The notes beneath the pieces are model-generated. The model ran no database searches, was not told where the DNA came from, and was given only the letters and a program-made list of their open reading frames with translations. A stretch of 37,645 nucleotides of DNA from an uncultured Clostridia bacterium. Lineage in GTDB: Bacteria > Bacillota > Clostridia > Christensenellales > UBA1242. The stretch covers positions 1 to 37,645 of the forward strand of contig CALWKK010000008.1 of the NCBI GenBank assembly GCA_944381245.1, in the 5' to 3' direction. Shown here one piece after another: positions 29,810 to 37,645 of this stretch (positions are counted from its first letter, which is position 1; every line of letters starts with the position of its first letter). The position numbers were made by a program, and so were the translations under genes.

Positions 29810-29836
29810 TAAAAAAAATAAGTCTAATGACTTATT
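29810..29836 (-). terminator. Rho-independent terminator overlapping the dnaB stop
   Basis: AATAAGTC, loop TAAT and GACTTATT form a perfect 8-bp stem followed on the minus strand by a T-run. The dnaB stop codon (29834-29832) lies inside the stem. The stem is short and has only two G-C pairs. Confidence 0.7.
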
Positions 29837-31268
29837 CAAACAAATCCTTTATTTCTTCAAGATCTTTTTCATTAATTATTTCTTCAGTCGAAAAATTTTC
29901 AACATTTTCTAAATTAACATTTGGCTTTATATAATTTTTGGAATAATTATCAAAACTTGTTGTTTCCCCTATCCATCTCAATTTAACTGTTCCCAAAGGA
30001 CCATTTCTATGTTTAGCAATAATTAATTCTGCAACATCAGACTCTTCTGTTATTACATCATTATACATATCTGGTTTATATATAAACATAACAATATCAG
30101 CATCTTGTTCTATAGAACCACTATCTCTTAAATCAGATAAAACAGGTCTGTGGTCACCTTTTCTAGATTCAACAGCTCTGGAAAGCTGAGATAATAAAAT
30201 TATAGGAACATCTAGCTCTCGAGCAGCAATTTTCAAAGACCGTGTTATTTCACCAACTTCAAGAACTTTATTATCGAAAGAAGAATTTTTATCTGCTCTC
30301 ATTAATTGTAAATAATCTATCATTACCAAATCAAGGCCTTTTTCTCTTTTTAATCTTCTACATTTTGATAAAATATCGTTAGGATCATTAATACTAGAAT
30401 CATCAATAAATATATTCGCTTCAGAAAGTTTTTTACTTGCCTTAACCAGTGCCGTCCACTCATCAACAGAAAGTTGCCCTTTTAAAGCTTTTTCCATGCT
30501 AACGCCACCAATAGAACACATTGATCTTTGTGCAATTTGAGTTTTAGGCATTTCTAAAGAGAATATAGCACAATTTTTTTTGCTTTTAATTGCAACATTA
30601 TTAACAATATTCATTGCTAAAGATGTTTTTCCAACTCCCGGCCTTGCAGCCAATAATATTAAATCAGAATTTTGCAACCCATTTGTTATTGAATCCAAAT
30701 CATCTAACCCCGTTGACAAGCCTCTTAATGAACTTGGATCCTTTGCTATTTTATTTAATTTTTCAATAACTTCTTTTAAAGCATTGTCTATGTGTTCAAG
30801 TGAAGATAAATCTTGTTTTTCAGCAATATCAAAAATCTGTTTTTCAGCAAATTTTAAAGCCACTCTATCATCACTTGCTTCATAAGCATTCTCTATTATT
30901 TTTTGTCCACCTAATATTAACTTTCTAAATAACGAATCTCTTTTAACAATGCTTATATATTGCTTATAATTAACTGCTGAAGGAACAACGTTTGTCAATA
31001 GTGTTATATAATCTATTCCACCAACATCATCTAACTTCCCGGCATTTTCTAATAAATCAGTTAAAGTAATAAAATCAATTGGTTTATTTTCTTTATATAA
31101 TTCATTCATTTTTGAAAAAATGATTTTATGATTATTTGAATAAAAATCTTCTTCTGAAAGAGAAGAAATTATAAAAGGAGAAGCCTCACAATCAATAAGC
31201 ACAGATCCTAAAACAGATTGCTCTGCCTCAATGCTATGTGGCATTAATTTAAAATTTTTCTTATCCAT
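29832..31268 (-). CDS. dnaB: Replicative DNA helicase DnaB
   Basis: The 478-residue ring helicase unwinds DNA at the replication fork. The N-terminal domain starts MPHSIEAEQSVLGSVLID, and the RecA-like C-terminal domain has Walker A RPGVGKT (209-215), Walker B with LVMIDYLQLM, and the later motifs ILLSQLSR and SDLRDSGSIEQDADIVMF. No intein is present and the length is typical. AAGGAG precedes the ATG. It lies 12 bases after a small membrane-protein gene and is expected to be transcribed from that gene's promoter at 31552-31579. Unlike in many Firmicutes, rplI and gdpP are not next to it. Confidence 0.98.
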   Translation of the reverse strand: MDKKNFKLMPHSIEAEQSVLGSVLIDCEASPFIISSLSEEDFYSNNHKIIFSKMNELYKENKPIDFITLTDLLENAGKLDDVGGIDYITLLTNVVPSAVNYKQYISIVKRDSLFRKLILGGQKIIENAYEASDDRVALKFAEKQIFDIAEKQDLSSLEHIDNALKEVIEKLNKIAKDPSSLRGLSTGLDDLDSITNGLQNSDLILLAARPGVGKTSLAMNIVNNVAIKSKKNCAIFSLEMPKTQIAQRSMCSIGGVSMEKALKGQLSVDEWTALVKASKKLSEANIFIDDSSINDPNDILSKCRRLKREKGLDLVMIDYLQLMRADKNSSFDNKVLEVGEITRSLKIAARELDVPIILLSQLSRAVESRKGDHRPVLSDLRDSGSIEQDADIVMFIYKPDMYNDVITEESDVAELIIAKHRNGPLGTVKLRWIGETTSFDNYSKNYIKPNVNLENVENFSTEEIINEKDLEEIKDLFE

Positions 31269-31280
31269 ATGATACTCCTT

Positions 31281-31544
31281 TTAATCTGCAAACGGATCTC
31301 TTCTTTTGGGTTTATTTAAATTTTTTGTTTTTATTTTTTTATCTATTAAATAATAAATTATTTCAATTATTAAAATAATAAATCCCCAACATAAAACAGT
31401 TAAAAACAATTGCATTCCAACTGATAATTTAATATACCAAAATAAAAAAGCAAAACAAATTCCAAATGGAACACTTACTATAAGCTCAATTGTCCTGCGT
31501 TTTACATTTTTCTTTATTTTTCTCTTTTCAGAATTATCAATCAT
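31281..31544 (-). CDS. Small two-helix membrane protein upstream of dnaB
   Basis: An 87-residue protein with a basic N-terminus (KRKIKKNVKRR), two membrane helices (about 19-39 and 45-67) and a basic tail ending RRDPFAD. No family was recognised. Its ATG at 31544 follows a consensus promoter by seven bases and has no ribosome site, so it is predicted to be translated from a leaderless mRNA. It precedes dnaB by 12 bases. Confidence 0.75.
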   Translation of the reverse strand: MIDNSEKRKIKKNVKRRTIELIVSVPFGICFAFLFWYIKLSVGMQLFLTVLCWGFIILIIEIIYYLIDKKIKTKNLNKPKRRDPFAD

Positions 31545-31551
31545 GAAAAAA

Positions 31552-31579
31552 ATTATAACATAAAAATTTACAAAGTCAA
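31552..31579 (-). promoter_or_regulatory. Promoter before the small membrane gene and dnaB, placed for a leaderless mRNA
   Basis: TTGACT (31579-31574) and TATAAT (31557-31552) are 16 bases apart on the minus strand. Seven bases separate the -10 from the ATG at 31544, so position +1 should coincide with or touch the start codon. Confidence 0.75.
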
Positions 31580-31584
31580 ATTTA

Positions 31585-32445
31585 TTATTCTTTATTATTT
31601 AATGAGTTTTCAACTATTTCTTTTTTATCCTTTTTAAAGTACAGAATAATTAAATAAATTGAAATAAAAACAAAAGTTATAGCAAGAGCTAATAAATAAT
31701 AAGCAACAGCATTTGCTTGAACAACATAAAATTCAAATTCAATTTCGTTATTATTTTCTAAAGAATAAAAACAAAAAACAGAACTACTTCCTAAATTTAA
31801 TACTTCATTAGCATTTGATGAGTGAAGTCTTGGATTTTCAGATATAAATAAATAATAATAATTAATACCTGTAAATTTTTCAAAAGATTGTTCTCCTAAT
31901 GCTAATAATGCACTCTCAACCGAATTTGTAAAATATTGTTCTAAAGATGTTGTAACAATACCTGATGGTGTTTGTGAAAAAATATTTTTAAATTTCTCGG
32001 TAGTTTTAGTAGAAAAAGATGATTCCTCATTTAAAGCTCCAGAATATTTTGAACTTGTTATAAACAATCTTGATGCTGTTGAAGAATAGAATCTAAATTC
32101 TATTGTGTAAATATTGTCGCTCCAACCAACATAAGGAGTTAAATGATTTTTATAAATAATTTTTTGGCCAGAAGTTATTATCTTTGAAGCTTCAAGCTGA
32201 TTTAAAATATTATAATATCTTGATTTTATTTGTTGTATATAATTAGAAGCTTGATTTTGAACTGTATTTTGAAAAAGCAATTTTTCATCTTCATTCATTA
32301 AATTAATCCCCGACTCAGAACAGTCAATAACAAAATACAAAGATGAAAAAGCCGTGTTAATTGATTTTAACATTGTTGTTGATGAACATCCTACCAAAAA
32401 AAATGATAATAAAAAAATTCCACTAAATAAAATTACTTTTCGCAT
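31585..32445 (-). CDS. Lipoprotein with C-terminal membrane helix
   Basis: The start is taken as the ATG at 32445 (MRKVILFSGIFLL), giving 286 residues; a TTG at 32463 is possible and neither has a clear ribosome site. A lipoprotein signal with lipobox (FFLVGCSS) anchors the N-terminus outside the membrane. A large extracytoplasmic domain follows without recognised motifs, and then a membrane helix near the C-terminus (about 248-270, AYYLLALAITFVFISIYLIIL) with a charged cytoplasmic tail. The protein is thus tethered at both ends. Function unknown. It precedes the small membrane gene on the same strand. Confidence 0.78.
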   Translation of the reverse strand: MRKVILFSGIFLLSFFLVGCSSTTMLKSINTAFSSLYFVIDCSESGINLMNEDEKLLFQNTVQNQASNYIQQIKSRYYNILNQLEASKIITSGQKIIYKNHLTPYVGWSDNIYTIEFRFYSSTASRLFITSSKYSGALNEESSFSTKTTEKFKNIFSQTPSGIVTTSLEQYFTNSVESALLALGEQSFEKFTGINYYYLFISENPRLHSSNANEVLNLGSSSVFCFYSLENNNEIEFEFYVVQANAVAYYLLALAITFVFISIYLIILYFKKDKKEIVENSLNNKE

Positions 32446-32503
32446 TGATTTAATATACCACAAATTTATTATATGATCAAATATTTAAAATAATTATACA
32501 AAT

Positions 32504-32531
32504 AAAAATTCACGGATACCCGTGAATTTTT
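32504..32531. terminator. Bidirectional rho-independent terminator
   Basis: AAAAATTCACGG and CCGTGAATTTTT form a perfect 12-bp stem with a four-base loop. It lies directly after the YjzC-like stop and, being symmetric with A/T flanks, can work both ways. Confidence 0.85.
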
Positions 32532-32532
32532 A

Positions 32533-32694
32533 TTAATTTTCCATTACATAGTAACTGCCAGAATGTTGAGTTGCTGGAAATCTTTGACCTTTTTCTAAAT
32601 ATGTTGAACCACCACATCTACCATTTGCATCATAACATGCATAGTTTGCTGATTGTGGAGCTTGTTCACCAGGTCTCCATTGTTGTCCACTCAT
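32533..32694 (-). CDS. YjzC-like small protein
   Basis: The start is the ATG at 32694 with GGAGGT just upstream; an earlier in-frame ATG at 32727 has no such site. The 53-residue product (MSGQQWRPGEQAPQSANY, then YLEKGQRFPATQHSGSYY) matches the small YjzC-like pattern: a G-Q-x-x-x-P-G-E-x-A-P opening and a G-x-x-F-P-x-T ending. It has two cysteines (CYDANGRC) that might pair. YjzC is a small Bacillus protein of unknown role. It is monocistronic and is transcribed divergently from uvrB. Confidence 0.75.
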   Translation of the reverse strand: MSGQQWRPGEQAPQSANYACYDANGRCGGSTYLEKGQRFPATQHSGSYYVMEN

Positions 32695-32805
32695 ATTATT
32701 ACCTCCTACAAATATAATGTGCAACATTTAAATTTAAATTCATAAATTTTGTTTAATAAATATTAAATTACTTTATTTTTTTTTAAAAAAGGTTAAAATA
32801 ATAAT

Positions 32806-34764
32806 ATGATTAATAAAAAATTTGAATTAATTTCACAATATAAACCTTCCATAGATCAAGAAAAAGCAATTAACAACTTAACAAATGGATTAGAAAAAGG
32901 TTATAAAAATCAAGTATTATTAGGAGTCACAGGAAGTGGTAAAACATTTACTATGGCAAATATTATTGCAAAAATAAACAAACCAACTTTAGTGATAGCA
33001 CATAATAAAATATTAGCAGCCCAATTATGTAATGAGTTTAGAGAATTCTTTCCAAATAACAGAGTTGAATTTTTCGTATCTTATTATGATTATTATCAAC
33101 CAGAAGCTTATATAGTTTCCAGTGATACATATATTGAAAAAGATATGTCTATTAATGATGAGATTGAAAAGCTAAGAAATTCAGCAACAGCCTCTCTTTT
33201 TGAAAGAAATGATACAATCATTGTTGCATCTGTTTCCTGTATATATGGATTAGGCAATCCGGAAGAATATAATAAACTTCAAGTTAATGTTAGAGAAGGA
33301 GAAACTATCAACAGAAAGAAATTAATTGAAAAATTAGTCCAAATTCAATATTCGCGAAATGATTTAGAATTTAAAAGAAGCTGTTTTCGAATTAAAGGTG
33401 ACACTCTAGATATTTTCCCTGCAAATAGTTCTGAAATAGCAATAAGAATTGAATTTTTTGGAGATGAAATTGAAAGAATTTTTCAATTTAATACACTCAC
33501 TGGTGAGAAAATTTCTGAATTAAAATCATATACATTTTTTCCGGCTACCCATTATGCAATATCAAAAGAAAGATTAGAAAATGCAATATCTAATATAAAA
33601 TATGATGCTGAAATTGAAGTTGAAAACTTTATAAAAAATAACAAATTATTAGAAGCCCAAAGATTGAAGGAAAAAGTAAATTATGATATTGAGATGATGA
33701 AAGAAATTGGTTATTGTAATGGAATAGAAAATTATTCTAGATATTTTGATGGAAGAGAAATAGGAGAACCTCCTTATACCTTAATAGATTATTTTCCATC
33801 AGATTTTTTAACATTAATAGATGAAAGCCACATGACTATTCCACAAATAAAAGCAATGTATAATGGAGATAGATCAAGAAAAACAAATTTAGTTGAATAT
33901 GGATTTAGATTAAAATCAGCTTTTGACAACAGACCATTAAATTTTGAAGAATTTAAAAACAAATTAAATCAAACAATATACATTTCTGCAACTCCAGGAA
34001 AATATGAACTAGAAATTAGCGATCAAATAACCGAACAACTAATAAGACCAACTGGATTATTAGATCCTATTGTTGATGTTGTTAAAACAGAAGGTCAAAT
34101 TTTATATTTATTAAATGAAATAAAAAAAGTAATAGAACATAACGGAAGAATTCTAGTTACAACCTTAACAAAAAAAATGGCCGAAGATTTAACAAATTAT
34201 TTATGTGAAAACAATGTAAAAGCAAGATATTTACATTCTGAAATTGACACAATGGAAAGGATAGAAATTATTAATGATTTAAGAAGTGGTGAATATGATG
34301 TTTTAGTTGGCGTCAACCTTTTAAGAGAAGGACTTGATTTGCCTGAAGTTGAATTAATTGGAATATTAGATGCCGATAAAGAAGGTTTTTTAAGAAGCGA
34401 AAGCGCACTTATACAAACAATTGGGCGAGCTGCAAGAAATGAAAATGGAAGAATAATCATGTTTGCCGATAAAATAACGCAAGCAATGAAAACTGCAATA
34501 AATGAAACAAATAGAAGAAGAGAAATTCAACAAGAATATAATTTAAAACATGGTATAATACCCAAAACAATTTCAAAAAAGATAAAAAATAGTATTGAAA
34601 TAACAAAAAAATCAAAAAATAACATAAAAAAAGAAAATATTCCTTCAGAAATTGAAAAACTAAAATCACTCATGAAAATTGCTTCAAGCAATTTAGATTT
34701 TGAATTAGCAATTAAATATAGAGAAGAAATTAATAAATTAAAAAAGAGGTTAAATAATGAATAA
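32806..34764 (+). CDS. uvrB: UvrABC system protein B (excinuclease subunit B)
   Basis: The 652-residue damage-verifying helicase subunit. Walker A GVTGSGKT (40-47), the beta-hairpin region [21 protein letters not shown] that clamps the damaged strand, DESHMT, helicase motifs ([38 protein letters not shown]) and a C-terminal UVR motif for UvrC binding ([21 protein letters not shown]) are all visible. It overlaps uvrA by eight bases. Only a weak AAGG lies before the ATG; the region has a TAAAAT six bases before the start, which could mean a leaderless start, but the -35 is poor. No LexA-box was recognised in 32728-32805. Confidence 0.98.
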   Translation: MINKKFELISQYKPSIDQEKAINNLTNGLEKGYKNQVLLGVTGSGKTFTMANIIAKINKPTLVIAHNKILAAQLCNEFREFFPNNRVEFFVSYYDYYQPEAYIVSSDTYIEKDMSINDEIEKLRNSATASLFERNDTIIVASVSCIYGLGNPEEYNKLQVNVREGETINRKKLIEKLVQIQYSRNDLEFKRSCFRIKGDTLDIFPANSSEIAIRIEFFGDEIERIFQFNTLTGEKISELKSYTFFPATHYAISKERLENAISNIKYDAEIEVENFIKNNKLLEAQRLKEKVNYDIEMMKEIGYCNGIENYSRYFDGREIGEPPYTLIDYFPSDFLTLIDESHMTIPQIKAMYNGDRSRKTNLVEYGFRLKSAFDNRPLNFEEFKNKLNQTIYISATPGKYELEISDQITEQLIRPTGLLDPIVDVVKTEGQILYLLNEIKKVIEHNGRILVTTLTKKMAEDLTNYLCENNVKARYLHSEIDTMERIEIINDLRSGEYDVLVGVNLLREGLDLPEVELIGILDADKEGFLRSESALIQTIGRAARNENGRIIMFADKITQAMKTAINETNRRREIQQEYNLKHGIIPKTISKKIKNSIEITKKSKNNIKKENIPSEIEKLKSLMKIASSNLDFELAIKYREEINKLKKRLNNE

Positions 34765-37594
34765 CGATAAAATAATAATAAAGGGAGCAAGAGAAAACAA
34801 TTTAAAAAATATAAATCTTGAGCTTCCAAGGAATAAACTTATTGTTTTTACAGGTGTCAGTGGTAGTGGGAAAAGCACTTTAGCATTTGACACAATTTTT
34901 GCTGAAGGTCAAAGAAGATATATGGACTCATTATCTTCTTATGCAAGACAATTTTTAGGACAATCATCAAAGCCTGATGTTGACAGCATTGAAGGACTAT
35001 CTCCGGCTATTTCAATAGAACAAAAATCAACTAATCACAATCCAAGATCAACAGTTGGAACAATAACAGAAATATATGATTATTTAAGACTTCTTTATTC
35101 AAAAATTGGGAAACCATACTGTCCTATTTGTCATAAAGAAATTTCAACCCAAACAATAGATCAAATTGTTGATAAATTATTAGAAAAACCTAAAGATTCA
35201 AAAATCTTAATTGTGTCACCTATTATAAAAGGAAAAAAAGGAACACATCAAGATATAATTGAAACAATAATGAAAAAAGGCTTTAGTAGAATTTTATTAG
35301 ATGGTAAAATAAAAAGATTAGATGAAGAACTTATCATAGAAAAAAATAAAAAACACACTATTTCAGTTATAGTGGATAGATTAACAATCAATCAAGAAGA
35401 TAAAGATCGTTTGTCAGAAAGTGTTGAACAAGCACTTCAATTAAGTTATGGCGTTATAGAAGTTTTTTCTGAAAATAATAATAGAGAAATCTTTAGCACA
35501 AGGCACTCTTGCCCAACATGTGGATATTCATTAGATGAAATCTCTCCTAGACTTTTTAGTTTTAACAATCCATATGGAGCTTGCGAAAATTGTTTAGGAT
35601 TAGGATATACTATGGATATAGATGAAAATTTATTGTTAAAGAATAAGGAATTATCAATTAAGAATGGAGCTTTTAATGTTGCAGGCTGGAAATACACATA
35701 TGGTGGTATGGTTAAAGGTTTTTTTGATGCAATTTCAAAAAAATATGATATTGACCTAAATGTTCCAATTAAGAATTTACCAAAAGATAAAATAGATATA
35801 TTTTTATATGGAACTGGAGATGAAGTGCTTGATATAACTTATTTAAGTGGAAAAACTCAAAAAATCATGAAATCCCCTTTTGAAGGCATTTTAAACAACT
35901 TAAAAAGAAGATTTAAAGAATCAAATAGTGAATTTATGAAAAATGAAATTCAGAAGATTATGAAATATCAAAAATGTCCGGTTTGTAATGGTAAAAGATT
36001 AAAACAAAGCGCACTAACCGTTAAAATTAATAATATGGATATAGCAGAAATGTCAGATTGCTCTATTGAGACATTAATAAATATTTTTAAAAATTTAAAT
36101 ATTAGTAATTATGACAAAAAAATTGCATCATCAATTTTAAAAGAAATTGAATCTAGATTACAATTTTTAAAAGATGTTGGATTGTCTTATTTAACTTTAT
36201 CTAGAGAAGCCGGAACTTTAAGTGGTGGAGAATCTCAAAGAATAAGACTTGCAACACAAATAGGAAGTGGATTAACTGGAGTATTATATATTTTAGATGA
36301 ACCAAGCATAGGTTTGCACCAAATTGATAACGAAAAATTATTAAACACATTAAGAACCTTGAAAAACTTAGGAAACACTCTTATAGTTGTCGAACACGAT
36401 GAAGAAACAATATTATCAGCCGATTTTGTGGTTGACGTGGGGCCATATGCTGGAATACACGGAGGAGAAATTGTTGCAGCTGGAACGCCCAAACAAATTA
36501 TGAATAATAAAAATTCTATTACTGGAAAATTTTTATCTGGCAAAGAAAAAATAGAAATTCCATCAAAAAGAAGACGCCCAAAAGGTTTTATAAAAATTAA
36601 TAATTGCTGTGAAAATAATTTAAAAAACATAGATGTCAAATTTCCTATAGGTTGTTTCACTTGCGTGACTGGAGTTAGTGGGAGTGGAAAAAGCACATTA
36701 GTTTCTCAGACATTATATCCAATATTAGCAAACATATTAAACAAAACGGATCATAAAGAAGGAGCCCATGGAAAAGTTTCTGGAATAGAAAATTTTGATA
36801 AAGTGATTAATATTGACCAATCTCCTATTGGAAGAACTCCAAGAAGCAATCCTGCAACATATACAGGAGTTTTTACTGCAATTAGAGAATTATTTGCAAA
36901 CACTCAATCTTCAAAAATAAAAGGATTTACACCTTCAAGATTTAGTTTTAATATACCTGGTGGAAGATGCGAGAAATGCGAAGGAGAAGGCATAAAAAGA
37001 ATTGAAATGTATTTTCTTCCAGACATTGAAATACCATGTGAAGTTTGTGAAGGAAAAAGATACAATCAAGAAACTCTTTCTGTCTTATATAAAGGCAAAA
37101 ACATCAATGATGTTTTAAAAATGACTGTAGAGGATTCACTAAACTTTTTTAAAAATATACCTTCAATTAGAACAAAACTACAAGCTTTGTTTGATGTCGG
37201 ATTGGGATATATTAAGCTTGGTCAATCATCAACAACATTAAGTGGTGGTGAAGCCCAAAGGGTTAAATTAGCAAGCGAACTTGCAAAAAGATCTACTGGC
37301 AAAACTTTATATATTTTAGACGAACCAACAACAGGATTACACATGTATGATGTTAAGAAATTAATCAGTATATTACAAAAATTTGTTGACAAAGGAAACA
37401 CGGTTATTGTTATTGAACATAATTTAGATTTGATAAAAGTTGCAGACTATATAATTGATTTAGGACCTGACGGCGGAGATAATGGTGGGCAAATTATAGC
37501 AACTGGAAATCCTGAAAAAATTGCAAAATGTGAAGAGAGTTATACGGCGTTGTATATTAATAAAATTTTAAAAAAGGAAAAGAATGGAAAATAA
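34757..37594 (+). CDS. uvrA: UvrABC system protein A (excinuclease subunit A)
   Basis: A 945-residue damage-sensing ATPase with two ABC modules. The first Walker A is GVSGSGKST (33-41) and the second is [10 protein letters not shown] (about 640). Signatures [12 protein letters not shown] and [12 protein letters not shown], both DEPSIGLH and DEPTTGLH Walker B motifs, and the zinc-binding CxxC sets (CPICHKE, CPTCGYS with [22 protein letters not shown] with CEVCEGKR) are present. The length is usual. It sits between uvrB and uvrC, overlapping both by 8 and 11 bases. Confidence 0.98.
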   Translation: MNNDKIIIKGARENNLKNINLELPRNKLIVFTGVSGSGKSTLAFDTIFAEGQRRYMDSLSSYARQFLGQSSKPDVDSIEGLSPAISIEQKSTNHNPRSTVGTITEIYDYLRLLYSKIGKPYCPICHKEISTQTIDQIVDKLLEKPKDSKILIVSPIIKGKKGTHQDIIETIMKKGFSRILLDGKIKRLDEELIIEKNKKHTISVIVDRLTINQEDKDRLSESVEQALQLSYGVIEVFSENNNREIFSTRHSCPTCGYSLDEISPRLFSFNNPYGACENCLGLGYTMDIDENLLLKNKELSIKNGAFNVAGWKYTYGGMVKGFFDAISKKYDIDLNVPIKNLPKDKIDIFLYGTGDEVLDITYLSGKTQKIMKSPFEGILNNLKRRFKESNSEFMKNEIQKIMKYQKCPVCNGKRLKQSALTVKINNMDIAEMSDCSIETLINIFKNLNISNYDKKIASSILKEIESRLQFLKDVGLSYLTLSREAGTLSGGESQRIRLATQIGSGLTGVLYILDEPSIGLHQIDNEKLLNTLRTLKNLGNTLIVVEHDEETILSADFVVDVGPYAGIHGGEIVAAGTPKQIMNNKNSITGKFLSGKEKIEIPSKRRRPKGFIKINNCCENNLKNIDVKFPIGCFTCVTGVSGSGKSTLVSQTLYPILANILNKTDHKEGAHGKVSGIENFDKVINIDQSPIGRTPRSNPATYTGVFTAIRELFANTQSSKIKGFTPSRFSFNIPGGRCEKCEGEGIKRIEMYFLPDIEIPCEVCEGKRYNQETLSVLYKGKNINDVLKMTVEDSLNFFKNIPSIRTKLQALFDVGLGYIKLGQSSTTLSGGEAQRVKLASELAKRSTGKTLYILDEPTTGLHMYDVKKLISILQKFVDKGNTVIVIEHNLDLIKVADYIIDLGPDGGDNGGQIIATGNPEKIAKCEESYTALYINKILKKEKNGK

Positions 37595-37645
37595 TTTAAA
37601 AGAAAAAATAAAAAGCTTACCATTATCTAGTGGTGTATATATTAT
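37584..37645 (+). CDS. uvrC: UvrABC system protein C, N-terminus only
   Basis: An ATG at 37584, five bases after an AAGGAAAAG-type site, opens [20 protein letters not shown] and runs off the window end. This is the UvrC N-terminus, where LPxxPGVYxM is conserved; here the Pro is Ser (LPLSSGVY). The start overlaps the end of uvrA by 11 bases, completing a uvrB-uvrA-uvrC operon. Confidence 0.85.
   Translation, partial: MENNLKEKIKSLPLSSGVYI

Noticed and set aside
32794..32799. TAAAAT six bases before uvrB as a fourth leaderless promoter
   Set aside because: No acceptable -35 at 16-18 bases and a weak AAGG is present, so the case is too thin.
32728..32805. LexA box before uvrB
   Set aside because: No CGAAC-N-GTTCG-like inverted repeat was found in the interval.

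Overview
The window is very AT-rich bacterial chromosome and reads as a low-GC Gram-positive anaerobe (Bacillota, most likely a host-associated Clostridia-type lineage). The evidence is an hrcA-grpE-dnaK-dnaJ operon under a CIRCE operator, RNase J, a YlmC/YmxH-type PRC-barrel protein, NrdR, rubrerythrin, FeoA/FeoB, lipoproteins with classical lipoboxes, and a BspA-type surface lipoprotein. UGA acts as a stop: prfB (RF2) keeps the classic autoregulatory in-frame UGA. No rRNA, tRNA, CRISPR array or insertion sequence was recognised.

Layout. 1-783: decayed peptide-exporter-type ABC transporter. 933-4353: MscS channel, then an ABC ATPase/FtsX-type permease pair. 4392-4792: frameshifted phage holin-like gene. 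4891-5745: protein with carboxypeptidase-regulatory-like repeats. 5822-10355: heat-shock operon, with a TTGACA/TATAAT promoter and CIRCE at 10440-10500. 10535-14521: rubrerythrin, then prfB-der-plsY. 14656-18981: large repeat lipoprotein with 11 InlB-B-like and 10 BspA-like LRR units. 19122-21424: feoA-feoB. 21518-22377: nrdR and ylmC-like genes. 22374-26197: a probable four-gene minus-strand operon of degenerate ABC ATPase, PucR-type HTH protein, six-TM protein and RNase J. 26277-29643: a chromosomal-looking island with a complete phage-type large terminase, a winged-helix/tail-anchor protein, a membrane SH3-like protein and a sigma-region-4-like protein. 29832-32694: dnaB with small membrane and lipoprotein genes and a YjzC-like protein. 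32806-37645: uvrB-uvrA-uvrC, with uvrC cut by the window edge.

The items that stand out are: (i) three genes (prfB, the SH3 membrane gene, the small membrane gene before dnaB) whose promoter -10 box lies only 6-7 nt before the start codon and which lack a Shine-Dalgarno sequence, so their mRNAs are predicted to be leaderless, although neighbouring genes have strong SD sites; (ii) an intact orphan terminase with a sigma-like partner but no capsid genes nearby, plus a separate holin relic, which suggests phage-derived functions dispersed in the chromosome; (iii) an ABC-ATPase-like protein that has kept the P-loop but lost the Q-loop, signature, catalytic Glu and H-loop residues, linked to a PucR-type HTH protein and a membrane protein upstream of RNase J; (iv) cysteine clusters in both GrpE and HrcA; (v) a FeoB lacking the canonical G4 aspartate. 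All functions are inferred from sequence motifs read by eye; no database search was run.
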